A stretch of DNA of 64,000 bases from Methyloterricola oryzae (GTDB lineage Bacteria > Pseudomonadota > Gammaproteobacteria > Methylococcales > Methylococcaceae): contig NZ_JYNS01000008.1 of the NCBI RefSeq assembly GCF_000934725.1, forward strand, positions 90,833 to 154,832. The letters are read 5' to 3'. Position 1 is the stretch's first letter, and every line of letters starts with the position of its first letter. The position numbers were made by a program, and so were the translations under genes. Positions 30,008 through 40,329 of this stretch are shown piece after piece. Under the pieces are notes generated by a model that worked only from the letters and a program-made list of their open reading frames with translations, had not been told where the DNA came from and did not search any database.

Positions 30008-30586
30008 TCAGGCGGCTGAAGGCGGGGGGGCTTCGTGTTCCCGGCAGATCTGGTGGATATCGCCCTGCATCAGCTTCTCGCCAGTCAGGGCACAGCGATG
30101 ACTTGCGTCGTCCTCGATACAATGGTGGCGGCAACTGAGGCATACCCCGAATGAGCGCGACTGATTGGCCTGCTGCAAGGCGCGCAAGACGCAGTTGAGC
30201 GCTTCGACGACCTGACCCTGCTCGCTTTCCGGTATCAGTGCCACGGCCTTGCGCAAGGTCGCCGGAGGAATCGCGCCGGTTACCACTTGCCGGCCGCTCT
30301 CAGTCAACTCGAGGTGCACTACGCGGCGATCCTTGAGGTCGGGCTTTTTCTCCACATAGCCGCCATTTTCCAACACGCCCAGCGTCTGGGATACGGTTCC
30401 CTTGGTCAAGCCCAGGAATTCCGCCACCGCTGCCGGCGTGTTGCTGTAGCGGTTGCAACTATTGAGGTAATGGAGAGCTTCCAGTTGCACCGGCTGCAGC
30501 CCTTTACTCAAGCCGGAGCGACGCGTGTCGGTACGCAGCAGGTTCGCGATTCTCTCAAGATGCTCGTAAATCGGTTCCGTCTTCAT
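30008..30586 (-). CDS. MarR-family regulator with C-terminal Cys/His-rich tail
   Basis: The 192 aa product has a winged-helix DNA-binding domain (about residues 20-120) with NTPAAVAEFLGLTKGTVSQTL as the recognition helix region and DRRVVHLELTESG as the wing. Beyond residue 150 it has an added tail, CLSCRHH, CIEDD, HRCALTGE, HQICREHE, with five Cys and several His that could hold a zinc or Fe-S centre. This tail is not part of the usual MarR fold and may sense metal or redox. The perfect palindrome at 30605-30614 lies 18 bases upstream of its start and is the likely operator. Confidence 0.88.
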   Translation of the reverse strand: MKTEPIYEHLERIANLLRTDTRRSGLSKGLQPVQLEALHYLNSCNRYSNTPAAVAEFLGLTKGTVSQTLGVLENGGYVEKKPDLKDRRVVHLELTESGRQVVTGAIPPATLRKAVALIPESEQGQVVEALNCVLRALQQANQSRSFGVCLSCRHHCIEDDASHRCALTGEKLMQGDIHQICREHEAPPPSAA

Positions 30587-30604
30587 GTCTCAATGGTATC
30601 GGAT

Positions 30605-30620
30605 CAAAATTTTGTTGACA
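30605..30620. promoter_or_regulatory. Palindromic candidate operator overlapping a rightward -35 element
   Basis: CAAAATTTTG (30605-30614) is a perfect palindrome within TCAAAATTTTGTTGA, followed at once by TTGACA (30615-30620), a consensus -35 box pointing right. The -10 partner (TAGTTT at 30639) is weak. The MarR protein encoded to the left would be placed to repress both directions. Confidence 0.45.
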
Positions 30621-30697
30621 AGGCAGTAGGAGAACCGGTAGTTTGTGCTCCGGTGTCGAGACCATACATTCACGACTAGCAGTCCTCCTTCCCATGT

Positions 30698-30730
30698 GGG
30701 GGTGAATCATCCAATTCACTCCCATTTTTT
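30698..30730 (+). terminator. Intrinsic terminator 37 bases before the DUF2024 gene
   Basis: GGGGGTGAAT (30698-30707) and ATTCACTCCC (30714-30723) form a 10-bp stem with one G-T pair, followed by ATTTTTT. It ends any rightward transcript begun near 30650. Its position just before a gene suggests an attenuator, or the end of a short RNA of roughly 80 nt. Confidence 0.7.
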
Positions 30731-30766
30731 ATCTCCAGCATTCGCCCCGCAACGCAGAACGTGACT

Positions 30767-31033
30767 ATGACAAAAGTCTATGTTTTTGATACGTATGCAA
30801 AGACTACCGGCGGCCGCATCATGCATTTCGATGTAGTCATTGCAGAGAACGTCCCTGAGAAAGCCCTGAAATATGCCAAGGACTGGTTAGACAGCCTTGG
30901 CGAGCACGGCGCATATCTCGCGCCCGAAAATTGCGCGTACTGCCATAGTTCCGACGACGTCCCGCCGCCCATGCAACAGGCAATTGCAGAAAATGGCTAC
31001 GCCATATTTAAACTGGAAGGTTGCCCCAAGTAG
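30767..31033 (+). CDS. DUF2024 family protein
   Basis: The 88 aa protein begins MTKVYVFDTYAKTTGG and matches the small DUF2024 family (N-terminal YVFDTYA signature, C-terminal GYAIFKLEGCPK). It contains the sequence CAYCHSS, with a CxxCH pattern but no signal peptide, so it is not a haem protein; zinc binding is possible. ATG 30767 is preferred over a GTG two codons earlier. A terminator-like hairpin lies directly upstream. Confidence 0.85.
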   Translation: MTKVYVFDTYAKTTGGRIMHFDVVIAENVPEKALKYAKDWLDSLGEHGAYLAPENCAYCHSSDDVPPPMQQAIAENGYAIFKLEGCPK

Positions 31034-31176
31034 CGCCGCTTGCTTTCCCCCGAGGCTTTCATGCTTGCAGTGCCCCTTCCATGAGCGTCATAATGATGGC
31101 CAAGCCTATTTCAGGCGCCCGGCCACGCCGGGTGCGCATCCCTGGTATATTCCCTACCGAACCCAGGAGGTTCATT

Positions 31177-31497
31177 ATGCGCGAAAATTTGACATCATGT
31201 ATCTTTCTAATTGCTTCACTCAGTGCCAGCTCGGCCGCACTTGCCGCCAACGCCGAGGCGGCCAAACCCACGGCCACCGGCATGTGCGCAGCCTGCCACG
31301 GCGCCAACGGAATCAGTGCCGCCGGCAACTTCCCTAACTTGGCGGGTCAAAAGGAAGAGTACCTCGCCGCCGCCTTGAAAGCCTATCGCGACAAGACCCG
31401 GAACGCGCCCATAATGAACAATATGGCGGCCAGCCTGAAGGATGAGGATATCGCCAACCTCGCGGCTTATTTCTCCGGCCTGAAACCGACTCCCTGA
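31177..31497 (+). CDS. Class I cytochrome c
   Basis: The 106 aa periplasmic monohaem cytochrome has a signal peptide (about 1-24), haem motif CAACH (C37, C40, H41) followed by Gly, and a Met sixth ligand in NAPIMNNM (M80 or M83). This is the cytochrome c553/c5-like arrangement. ATG 31177 has a perfect CAGGAGG site; an upstream frame from 31021 is spurious. Likely a soluble electron carrier. It is the only complete c-type cytochrome in the window. Confidence 0.93.
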   Translation: MRENLTSCIFLIASLSASSAALAANAEAAKPTATGMCAACHGANGISAAGNFPNLAGQKEEYLAAALKAYRDKTRNAPIMNNMAASLKDEDIANLAAYFSGLKPTP

Positions 31498-31539
31498 ACT
31501 TCCCTAGCGGGCTGGCGCGCAGTAAGCCGCCAGCCTGCC

Positions 31540-32391
31540 TCAGGCCCCCAAAATCGCCTTGAAGAATTCCGGCTGCGCGAACGCAGCCCGATGCACTGCC
31601 TCGTTGTAATAGCGCGTGGCAAAGGCTTTGCCGCGGGCGTCAGCATCACGAAACCCCTCAAGGCTGCCCTTGCCTGCCATGGTCCCGCTCCACCAACCAG
31701 AGGGATAGAGGAACTGAGGGAAGAAAAACGTCGTGGTCTGGGCAAAGCCGGCCCCGCGCATGGTCCGGTGCATGGATTCCAGAAGCGGCAGGTGAAACAG
31801 CGGCGACTCGCTCTGCTGAACAAGGATGCCATCAGGCCTCAGGCAGCGCAGGCACTGCTGGTAGAAGGCCTGGTTAAACAAGCCTTCGGCAGGGCCCACC
31901 GGGTCGGTACTGTCAACGATGATGACATCCACGCTGTTGTCCGGCGCGTCCTTCACCCATTGGATACCGTCGATGAAGAGCAGTTGCGCCCGCGGGTCGC
32001 CGTTGGATGCGCAAAGGTCCGGGAAATAGGTTTCCGCCAGGCGGGTCACGCGCTCATCGATCTCAATCTGCACGGCAGACTCCACCCCCGGATGCTTCAG
32101 CACCTCCTTCAGGCTCCCGCAGTCGCCTCCGCCGATGATCCACACCGTCTTCGGATTAGGGTGGGTGAATAAGACCGGGTGGGTCATCATCTCGTGGTAG
32201 AGGAAATTGTCCCGGTCGCTCACCATGGTGCAGCCATCGATCACCATGAGTTTGCCAAACCACACGGTGTCGTAGATCTCGATCCGCTGAAAGGGCGTCT
32301 GCTCCTCGTGCAACTTGGCGGTGATTTCCAACGACAGGGCGCTGCCGTTGTGCGGATAAACCTCGGTGAACCAGTTTTTGCCTGCCTGCAT
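31540..32391 (-). CDS. speE: Spermidine synthase
   Basis: The 283 aa aminopropyltransferase makes spermidine from putrescine and decarboxylated SAM. Visible features: the GGGDCGSLKEVLKH SAM-binding motif, DNFLYHEMMTHPVL and VIIVDSTDPVGPAE with the catalytic Asp. It is divergent from speA with an 82-base shared region, which supports joint control of polyamine synthesis. Confidence 0.95.
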   Translation of the reverse strand: MQAGKNWFTEVYPHNGSALSLEITAKLHEEQTPFQRIEIYDTVWFGKLMVIDGCTMVSDRDNFLYHEMMTHPVLFTHPNPKTVWIIGGGDCGSLKEVLKHPGVESAVQIEIDERVTRLAETYFPDLCASNGDPRAQLLFIDGIQWVKDAPDNSVDVIIVDSTDPVGPAEGLFNQAFYQQCLRCLRPDGILVQQSESPLFHLPLLESMHRTMRGAGFAQTTTFFFPQFLYPSGWWSGTMAGKGSLEGFRDADARGKAFATRYYNEAVHRAAFAQPEFFKAILGA

Positions 32392-32473
32392 ATGCCGTCA
32401 ATTTCAAGAATGGAAAATTCTCGGGATTTTCCACATAATCAGCGACTTTTCAAAGAACTTTTTTGGAACCTCC

Positions 32474-34348
<1,875 letters not shown>

Positions 34349-34349
34349 G

Positions 34350-35213
34350 ATGAAAGCGGGCTTCATCGGGCTGGGCGCCATGGGGGCGCCCATGGCGGTT
34401 AATCTGGCGCGGGCAGGCTATCTTCGTGGCGTCTGGAACCGCAGCACCGGGAAAGCGCAAGCGCTGGCCGATGAGCTTGGCGTTCGCGCCGCCGCCACGC
34501 CAGCCGAACTGGCCAGCGAGGCCGACATCCTCCTGATCTGCGTGTCCGCGGACACCGACGTGCTCGCCGTCGTCGAGGCACTGCGCCCGGGCCTGCGCTC
34601 CGGTCATATCGTCGTCGACCATTCCACGGTCAGCGCCGCCACGGCGCGCGCGGCGGACGCTCTGGTTCGCTCCACCGGAGCGGCCTTTCTCGACGTCCCC
34701 GTCACCGGCGGCGTGGAAGGAGCGCGGGCCGCCAGCCTCGCCATGATGGCGGGGGGCGAAGCCGAGGATCTGGAGCGCGCGCGTCCCGTGTTGAACGCCA
34801 TGGCCACGCGCATCGCCCACATGGGGCCGGTGGGCTATGGCCAGGCCAGCAAGGCGGTGAACCAGATCATGGCGGCCGGCATCAACCAGGCGGTGACGGA
34901 GGCCTTGGCCTTTGGCCAGGCGCAAGATCTGGACATGGACAAGCTCATTGATGTCGTCGCCGGCGGCGCCGCCGGCAACTGGTTCCTGAACAAGCGGGGC
35001 CCCACCATGACCCGCGGCGTTTTCGAACCGGGCTTCAAGCTCGCCCTCCATCACAAGGACCTCATGATCTGCCTGCAGATGGCGGAAGCCATGAACATGG
35101 ACCTGCCCCTCACGCGACAGACCTTGATCGACTACGCAAGCCTCATGGAGCGTGGCCATGGCAGCGAGGATATTTCGGCGCTCTACCGCCTTAAACGACA
35201 GGCGACGGACTGA
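34350..35213 (+). CDS. NAD(P)-dependent beta-hydroxyacid dehydrogenase
   Basis: The 287 aa product has the GFIGLGAMGAPMA NAD motif, the DVPVTGGVEGA substrate motif and the catalytic Lys in ASKAVNQIM, which place it in the 3-hydroxyisobutyrate / tartronate semialdehyde reductase family (GarR/MmsB/GLYR-like). The substrate cannot be told. It starts 1 base after speA stops and may be co-transcribed. Confidence 0.88.
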   Translation: MKAGFIGLGAMGAPMAVNLARAGYLRGVWNRSTGKAQALADELGVRAAATPAELASEADILLICVSADTDVLAVVEALRPGLRSGHIVVDHSTVSAATARAADALVRSTGAAFLDVPVTGGVEGARAASLAMMAGGEAEDLERARPVLNAMATRIAHMGPVGYGQASKAVNQIMAAGINQAVTEALAFGQAQDLDMDKLIDVVAGGAAGNWFLNKRGPTMTRGVFEPGFKLALHHKDLMICLQMAEAMNMDLPLTRQTLIDYASLMERGHGSEDISALYRLKRQATD

Positions 35214-35221
35214 ACCGCGAC

Positions 35222-35620
35222 ATGACAGAACAGACTGAAACCACGACGCCCTATGAACGCCTTGGCGGCGAACCGGTGCTGCGCGCCCTGGTCGAGCGCT
35301 TCTACGCGTATATGAACGATCTGCCGGAAGCGCGCATGATCCGCAAGATGCACGCCGCGGACCTGGGCGGCGCCAAGGAAAAGCTGTTCAAATTTCTTTC
35401 CGGCTGGCTGGGCGGCCCGGACCTCTACGTCGCCGAATACGGTCATCCGCGCCTGCGTATGCGCCACTTCCCTTTCCCCATCGGCGTCGAGGCGCGCGAT
35501 CAATGGGTGCTCTGCATGCGGCAGGCGCTCGACGAGACCGTCGCGGATGAGGCGCTCCGAGCCCTGCTATTGCAGGCATTGGAGCAGACCGCGACCCACA
35601 TGATCAACACCGAAGACTGA
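35222..35620 (+). CDS. Truncated haemoglobin, group II
   Basis: The 132 aa product has the trHb2 pattern: YERLGGEPVLRALVERFYAYM, the proximal His in LRMRHFPF and the G8 Trp in RDQWVLCM. Group II globins bind O2 or NO and often act in NO or peroxide handling. It lies 8 bases after the dehydrogenase gene. Confidence 0.9.
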   Translation: MTEQTETTTPYERLGGEPVLRALVERFYAYMNDLPEARMIRKMHAADLGGAKEKLFKFLSGWLGGPDLYVAEYGHPRLRMRHFPFPIGVEARDQWVLCMRQALDETVADEALRALLLQALEQTATHMINTED

Positions 35621-35676
35621 AACAGATCCGCTGCCGCGCGCCAGCAACCCATCACACTCCGAGGAAACCCCAGCGT

Positions 35677-36519
35677 ATGAAAATGAGCCCCCAGCAGTTC
35701 CTGGACTGGGAATCCAAGCGCATCACCCTGCTCGGCATGTCGGGGGTGGGCAAAACCACCCTGGCGGACAAACTGCCCAAGCAGAACTGGTTCCATTATT
35801 CCGGGGATTACCGCATCGGTACCCAGTACCTGGGCGAAGCCATCCTGGACAACATCAAGCGCCGCGCCATGGAAGTGCCGTTCCTGCGCGACCTGCTGCG
35901 CTCCGATTCCATCTACATCGGCAACAACATCACGGTGAACAACCTAGCGCCGGTGTCGACCTTCCTGGGCAAGCTGGGCAATCCGGCCCTGGGGGGGCTG
36001 AGTCTGGCGGAATTCAAGCGGCGCCAGGCACTGCACCACCAGGCGGAGATCGCCGCCATGCGCGACGTGCCGGCCTTCATCGAAAAAGCCAGCGACATCT
36101 ACGGCTACCGTCATTTCATCAATGATGCCGGCGGCAGCGTGTGCGAACTGGACGACCCGGCCACCCTGGAACTGCTGGCCGAGCACACCCTCATCCTCTA
36201 CATCAAGACCACGCCGGAACTGGAGGAGACCCTCATCGAACGGGCTTCACGCGATCCCAAGCCGCTCTATTACCGGGAAGAGTTCCTGGATGAACAACTC
36301 GCGGCATTCCTGGCGGAAAAGTCCTACGGGGGAATCGACGCCATCCCGCCCGACGAGTTCGTCACCTGGGTCTTCCCCAGACTTTTCAATTCGCGCCTGC
36401 CGCGCTACCAGGCGATCGCCGACCAGTTCGGGTATACCGTGGACGCCCGCGAGGTCGCCCGGGTCGAAAACGAAGCCGATTTCGTCCGCCTGATATGCCA
36501 GGCCCTCAGCCGGGCCTGA
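35677..36519 (+). CDS. P-loop ATPase/kinase-like protein next to metA
   Basis: The 280 aa cytoplasmic protein has a Walker A GMSGVGKTT near residue 20-28. The rest does not fit a named kinase. It contains conserved-looking blocks FHYSGDYRIGTQYLG and HFINDAGGSVCELDD. The position directly before a MetA-family gene recurs, to my knowledge, in some proteobacterial genomes, suggesting a link to methionine synthesis or to regulation of it. GAGGAAA ribosome site. No membrane segments. Confidence 0.75.
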   Translation: MKMSPQQFLDWESKRITLLGMSGVGKTTLADKLPKQNWFHYSGDYRIGTQYLGEAILDNIKRRAMEVPFLRDLLRSDSIYIGNNITVNNLAPVSTFLGKLGNPALGGLSLAEFKRRQALHHQAEIAAMRDVPAFIEKASDIYGYRHFINDAGGSVCELDDPATLELLAEHTLILYIKTTPELEETLIERASRDPKPLYYREEFLDEQLAAFLAEKSYGGIDAIPPDEFVTWVFPRLFNSRLPRYQAIADQFGYTVDAREVARVENEADFVRLICQALSRA

Positions 36520-36541
36520 TGCCAAACGCAGATACCGAACC

Positions 36542-37606
36542 ATGCCCCTCGTTGCCCATAAACCTTTACCCACATTCGACCGCCTCCGCGAGGAAGGCCA
36601 GGAAATCCTGACGCCGGAGCGCGCCGCCCATCAGGACATCCGCGAAATGCACATCGGGCTGCTGAACATGATGCCCGACGCCGCCCTCGCCGCCACGGAG
36701 CGGCAGTTCTTCCGCCTGGTGGGCGCCGCCAATCCCATCGTGCAGTTCCACATGCACCCCTTCACCATCGAGGGACTGCCGCGCTCGCCGGAGGCACTGG
36801 ACTATATCGCCACCTATTACGAGAGCTTCGAGCAGATAAAGCAGGATGGACTGGACGGACTGATCGTCAGCGGCGCCAACGTCACCCATCCCAAGCTGCC
36901 CCAGGAGGCTTTCTGGCAGCCCTTGACCGAAGTCATCGACTGGGCGAAGGACAACGTCAGTTCCATCCTCTGCTCCTGCCTCGCCACCCATGCCCTGATT
37001 CAGTACTGCCATGGTATCGAGCGCACGCACCTGGGGGGCAAGCGCTGGGGCGTGTTCTCCCACCGCGTGGTGGATCCGGCGCACCCGCTGGTGGCGGACA
37101 TCAACACCCGCTTCGACGTGCCGCACTCGCGCTACAACGAGATCTTCAGGGAAGACATGGAAAACGCCGGCCTGCGGGTGCTGGTGGAAAGCGAGGAAGC
37201 CGGCGTGCACCTGGCTGTGAGTCAGGACCTGTTCCGCGTGGTGTTCTTCCAGGGGCACCCCGAGTACGACGCCATCAGCCTGCTCAAGGAATACAAACGC
37301 GAAGTCTTGCGCTATTTCAACGGCGAGCGCGAGGACTATCCGCCCTTTCCGGAGCATTATTTCTCCCTGGAAGTGGCCGGCATCCTCAACGAGTATGGCC
37401 AGCACCTGCGCAGCGCCAAGCATTCGGGAAAGCCTGCGCCCGAGTTCCCGGAACGGCTGATCATCCCGCATCTGGACAACACCTGGCGGGATACGGCGAA
37501 GGCCGTCTTCAATAACTGGCTGGGGAAGATCTACCAGATCACCGATCAGGATCGGCGCAAGCCCTTCATGCCGCATGTCGACCCGGACAACCCGCTGGGA
37601 CTTTGA
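36542..37606 (+). CDS. MetA-family homoserine O-acyltransferase
   Basis: The 354 aa homoserine O-succinyl- or O-acetyltransferase (HTS family) starts methionine synthesis. The catalytic Cys lies in SILCSCLATHA (C144 or, by alignment, C146), and the QGHPEYDA block supplies the conserved His and Glu. It is about 45 aa longer than E. coli MetA. Acyl donor preference cannot be read reliably from the primary sequence, so the symbol is withheld. It follows the ATPase gene closely (22 bases). Confidence 0.88.
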   Translation: MPLVAHKPLPTFDRLREEGQEILTPERAAHQDIREMHIGLLNMMPDAALAATERQFFRLVGAANPIVQFHMHPFTIEGLPRSPEALDYIATYYESFEQIKQDGLDGLIVSGANVTHPKLPQEAFWQPLTEVIDWAKDNVSSILCSCLATHALIQYCHGIERTHLGGKRWGVFSHRVVDPAHPLVADINTRFDVPHSRYNEIFREDMENAGLRVLVESEEAGVHLAVSQDLFRVVFFQGHPEYDAISLLKEYKREVLRYFNGEREDYPPFPEHYFSLEVAGILNEYGQHLRSAKHSGKPAPEFPERLIIPHLDNTWRDTAKAVFNNWLGKIYQITDQDRRKPFMPHVDPDNPLGL

Positions 37607-37645
37607 CCTCCCGCCCGAAGCCGACCGAGCGGCGAACGAATCGAG

Positions 37646-40150
37646 CTAGTTGGAGCCCGGCCGACTGGCCAGGGGCCGCGGTTCGCCCCAGTAATAACCC
37701 TGACCGAATTCGATACCCATGGCTTCCAGGTCCTGGGCCAGCTCGCGAGTCTCCACCCATTCGGCGATGGTCTGCAGCCCCATCACATGACCAATGCGGT
37801 GAATAGATTCCACCATGGCCTGATCCACCGGGTTTTCCCGCATGCCGCGCACCAGCCGCCCGTCGATCTTGAGGAAGTCCACGTCCAGGCTTTTCAGGTA
37901 ACCAAAGGACGAAAAACCAGCGCCGAAGTCGTCCAGGGCGAAGCAGCAGCCCAATTCCTTGAGGGCGGCGATGAACTGCCGGACTCGGCGCAGGTCGGCG
38001 ATGGCGGCATTTTCATTGATTTCGAAACACAGGGCGGAGCTTGTCGCGACCTTGCTGCGCCGTATGCGTTCAACGGCGAAATCCAGGAAGTTCTCATCCG
38101 ACAGCGCCTGAGCCGACAGATTGATGGCGTAGCGGCGGTGACCCGGCACCGTCTTCGCCTCCAGGTAGGAGAGCAATTCGTCCAGCACCCAGCGGTCGAT
38201 GCTGACCACCTGGTTGTAGCGCTCGGCGGCCGGAAGAAAAGCGCCCGGCAATATGTCACGGCCCTCCGCATCACAAAGCCGCAACAGCACTTCCCCGTAT
38301 TCACCGTCGACGCTGCCCGGTTGCAAGGGCAGGATGGGCTGCAGGAATAGTCTGAAATGCCCGCCAGCCAGCGCCGACTGGATGCGCGGCAGCCAGCGCA
38401 TGTCACCATGCCGCTTGAGCAGATCCTGATCGTCCGGTTGATACACATGGACACGGTTGCGGCCGCCTTCCTTGGCGGCGTAGCAAGCCGCATCCGCGGC
38501 GCCCAGCGCCGCCGCGAGACTCATTCCCGGGGTACTGATGGGCAACAGCCCGATGGTCACGGCAATGGCGAAACTCTTGTCTTCCCAGGCGAAGCGGAAA
38601 TTCTGCACCACTTCCCGCACGCCCTGCGCGACGCGCTCGGCCTCCTCCAGGGGACAATGCTCGAGCAGCACGCCGAATTCGTCCCCACCCAGGCGCGCCA
38701 GCGTGTCGCGGGTCCTGATGCGTGACTGCAACTGCACGGCCACCTGGCGCAGGAGTTCATCGCCCGCGGTGTGACCGCACTGATCGTTGACCACCTTGAA
38801 CTGATCCAGGTCCAGATAGAGCAGCGCATGGGGATCGGTAGGCCCGGCCGCCTCGAGCACACGCGACAACCTGCGCTCAAATTCACGTCGGTTCACCAGG
38901 CCAGTGAGTTCGTCATGGGTCGCCTGGTAATTGAGTTCCTGTGCCAGCTTGCGCTGGGCGCTGACATCGCGAAACACCAGCACGGTGCCTACACTGGAAT
39001 CATTGCCGTCGCGTATCGGGGATAGACTGAACTCCACGGGGATTTCCCGGCCGTCCTGGCAGGTCAGCAGACACGGCTTGGTCCCCAGGGTTCGGGTTGG
39101 CAGCGTACCCGGAGCAGACAGTAAAGCACTCTCCACCGTCCGGCTTTCCTCATCCACGATGCGCAGCACCTCCGCCAATGGCCGACCGACGATCTGATCG
39201 GCCTGCCAACCCGTGACCTGCTCGGCCACCGGGTTGACGAAGCGGACGTTACCGGCCTCGTCGGTCGCGATCAGCGCATCGCCGATACTTTCCATGGTGA
39301 CCCTAAACAACTCCTTTTCCCTTACCAAGCTGCGGTTGCTGGCATCCAGTTCCCGGGTCCTCTCTCGTACCCTCTGCTCCAGCGCGTTATGGGCCGCTTT
39401 CAACGATTCCTCGGCACGCTCTCGCTCGCCGATCTGGATGGTCAACTCGCGGTTGACGGCCTCCTGCGTATCTCTGGAAGCCATCAATTCACGCACCAGA
39501 TCGCCGTTCTCAAACCGGAGCCGGAGTGAATCGGTCAAGGTTTCATGGATGCGCCGCGAAATCACCAGCATCAAGGCTGCAAACAGCACCAGCAACAGGC
39601 CCATGGCCAGGTGAAGCTGGCCACCCTGCCCCATGATTTGCACGGTAAACGGGGCCAGGCTGGGCAGCATATAGGCCAGATAGGCGCCACGGTAGGAGGA
39701 GAGCGTCGACATGGCCCCAGCCGCCAACCCGGCCAGGACGAAGGCGAGGAATATCTGGTGAATGGCGCTGTCCGGAATGAAGAACAGCACGCCGGCAAAG
39801 CCCCACACACACCCGGACAGAACGATTCCCCACAGGAAACGTCTCGCCCAGATCGGGCTCTCGGTATCAGGTGACGAACGCCGGTATGAACGGACCAGGC
39901 CGGTGCGGACCAGGGTGAGAAGCAGGGTTGCGGCCAGCCAGACACCGACAACGGCCGGGTCTGCAAGTCCCCAGAAGACGTGGGCGACAACACAGGCAAT
40001 GAGGACAACCGCGGTGAACGCACTGGAACTTTGCGTATAAAGCAAACGCACCTGGCCGGCGGTTACGGCGGCGGTCTGATCCCTCGTGAGGATTCCAGCA
40101 GACGCTTCGAAAGGGTACGGCTCCTTCAGCGTCTTGAAAGCGCGCATCAT
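37646..40150 (-). CDS. Membrane GGDEF-EAL protein with PAS domain
   Basis: The 834 aa c-di-GMP signalling protein. Order: N-terminal membrane sensor (about residues 40-210, six or so hydrophobic segments), coiled coil (about 225-285), PAS (about 285-400), GGDEF (about 415-580) with LGGDEFG and an upstream RTRD inhibitory site, and EAL (about 600-830). The EAL signature reads EVLLRL; further catalytic residues (INLSAQ, EINENA, ALDDFGAG, LKIDG) look intact. It is probably bifunctional, or an active phosphodiesterase under a GGDEF control domain. It is divergent from the FadL-type gene. Confidence 0.92.
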   Translation of the reverse strand: MMRAFKTLKEPYPFEASAGILTRDQTAAVTAGQVRLLYTQSSSAFTAVVLIACVVAHVFWGLADPAVVGVWLAATLLLTLVRTGLVRSYRRSSPDTESPIWARRFLWGIVLSGCVWGFAGVLFFIPDSAIHQIFLAFVLAGLAAGAMSTLSSYRGAYLAYMLPSLAPFTVQIMGQGGQLHLAMGLLLVLFAALMLVISRRIHETLTDSLRLRFENGDLVRELMASRDTQEAVNRELTIQIGERERAEESLKAAHNALEQRVRERTRELDASNRSLVREKELFRVTMESIGDALIATDEAGNVRFVNPVAEQVTGWQADQIVGRPLAEVLRIVDEESRTVESALLSAPGTLPTRTLGTKPCLLTCQDGREIPVEFSLSPIRDGNDSSVGTVLVFRDVSAQRKLAQELNYQATHDELTGLVNRREFERRLSRVLEAAGPTDPHALLYLDLDQFKVVNDQCGHTAGDELLRQVAVQLQSRIRTRDTLARLGGDEFGVLLEHCPLEEAERVAQGVREVVQNFRFAWEDKSFAIAVTIGLLPISTPGMSLAAALGAADAACYAAKEGGRNRVHVYQPDDQDLLKRHGDMRWLPRIQSALAGGHFRLFLQPILPLQPGSVDGEYGEVLLRLCDAEGRDILPGAFLPAAERYNQVVSIDRWVLDELLSYLEAKTVPGHRRYAINLSAQALSDENFLDFAVERIRRSKVATSSALCFEINENAAIADLRRVRQFIAALKELGCCFALDDFGAGFSSFGYLKSLDVDFLKIDGRLVRGMRENPVDQAMVESIHRIGHVMGLQTIAEWVETRELAQDLEAMGIEFGQGYYWGEPRPLASRPGSN

Positions 40151-40329
40151 GGAAATCGCCTAGGCAGAACTCATTCCTCAGTTTACAGCAATTTACGTCA
40201 CCAAAATATTCGGACATGCTGATACGTGGCATCCGCCGTGATATCCGGGATTGACGCAGCCCGCTGCGGCGGGTCAGACTTCCGGTAGCTGGCGCAACCC
40301 GCACCGCCACCTCACCTGCCTGAGGCGCC

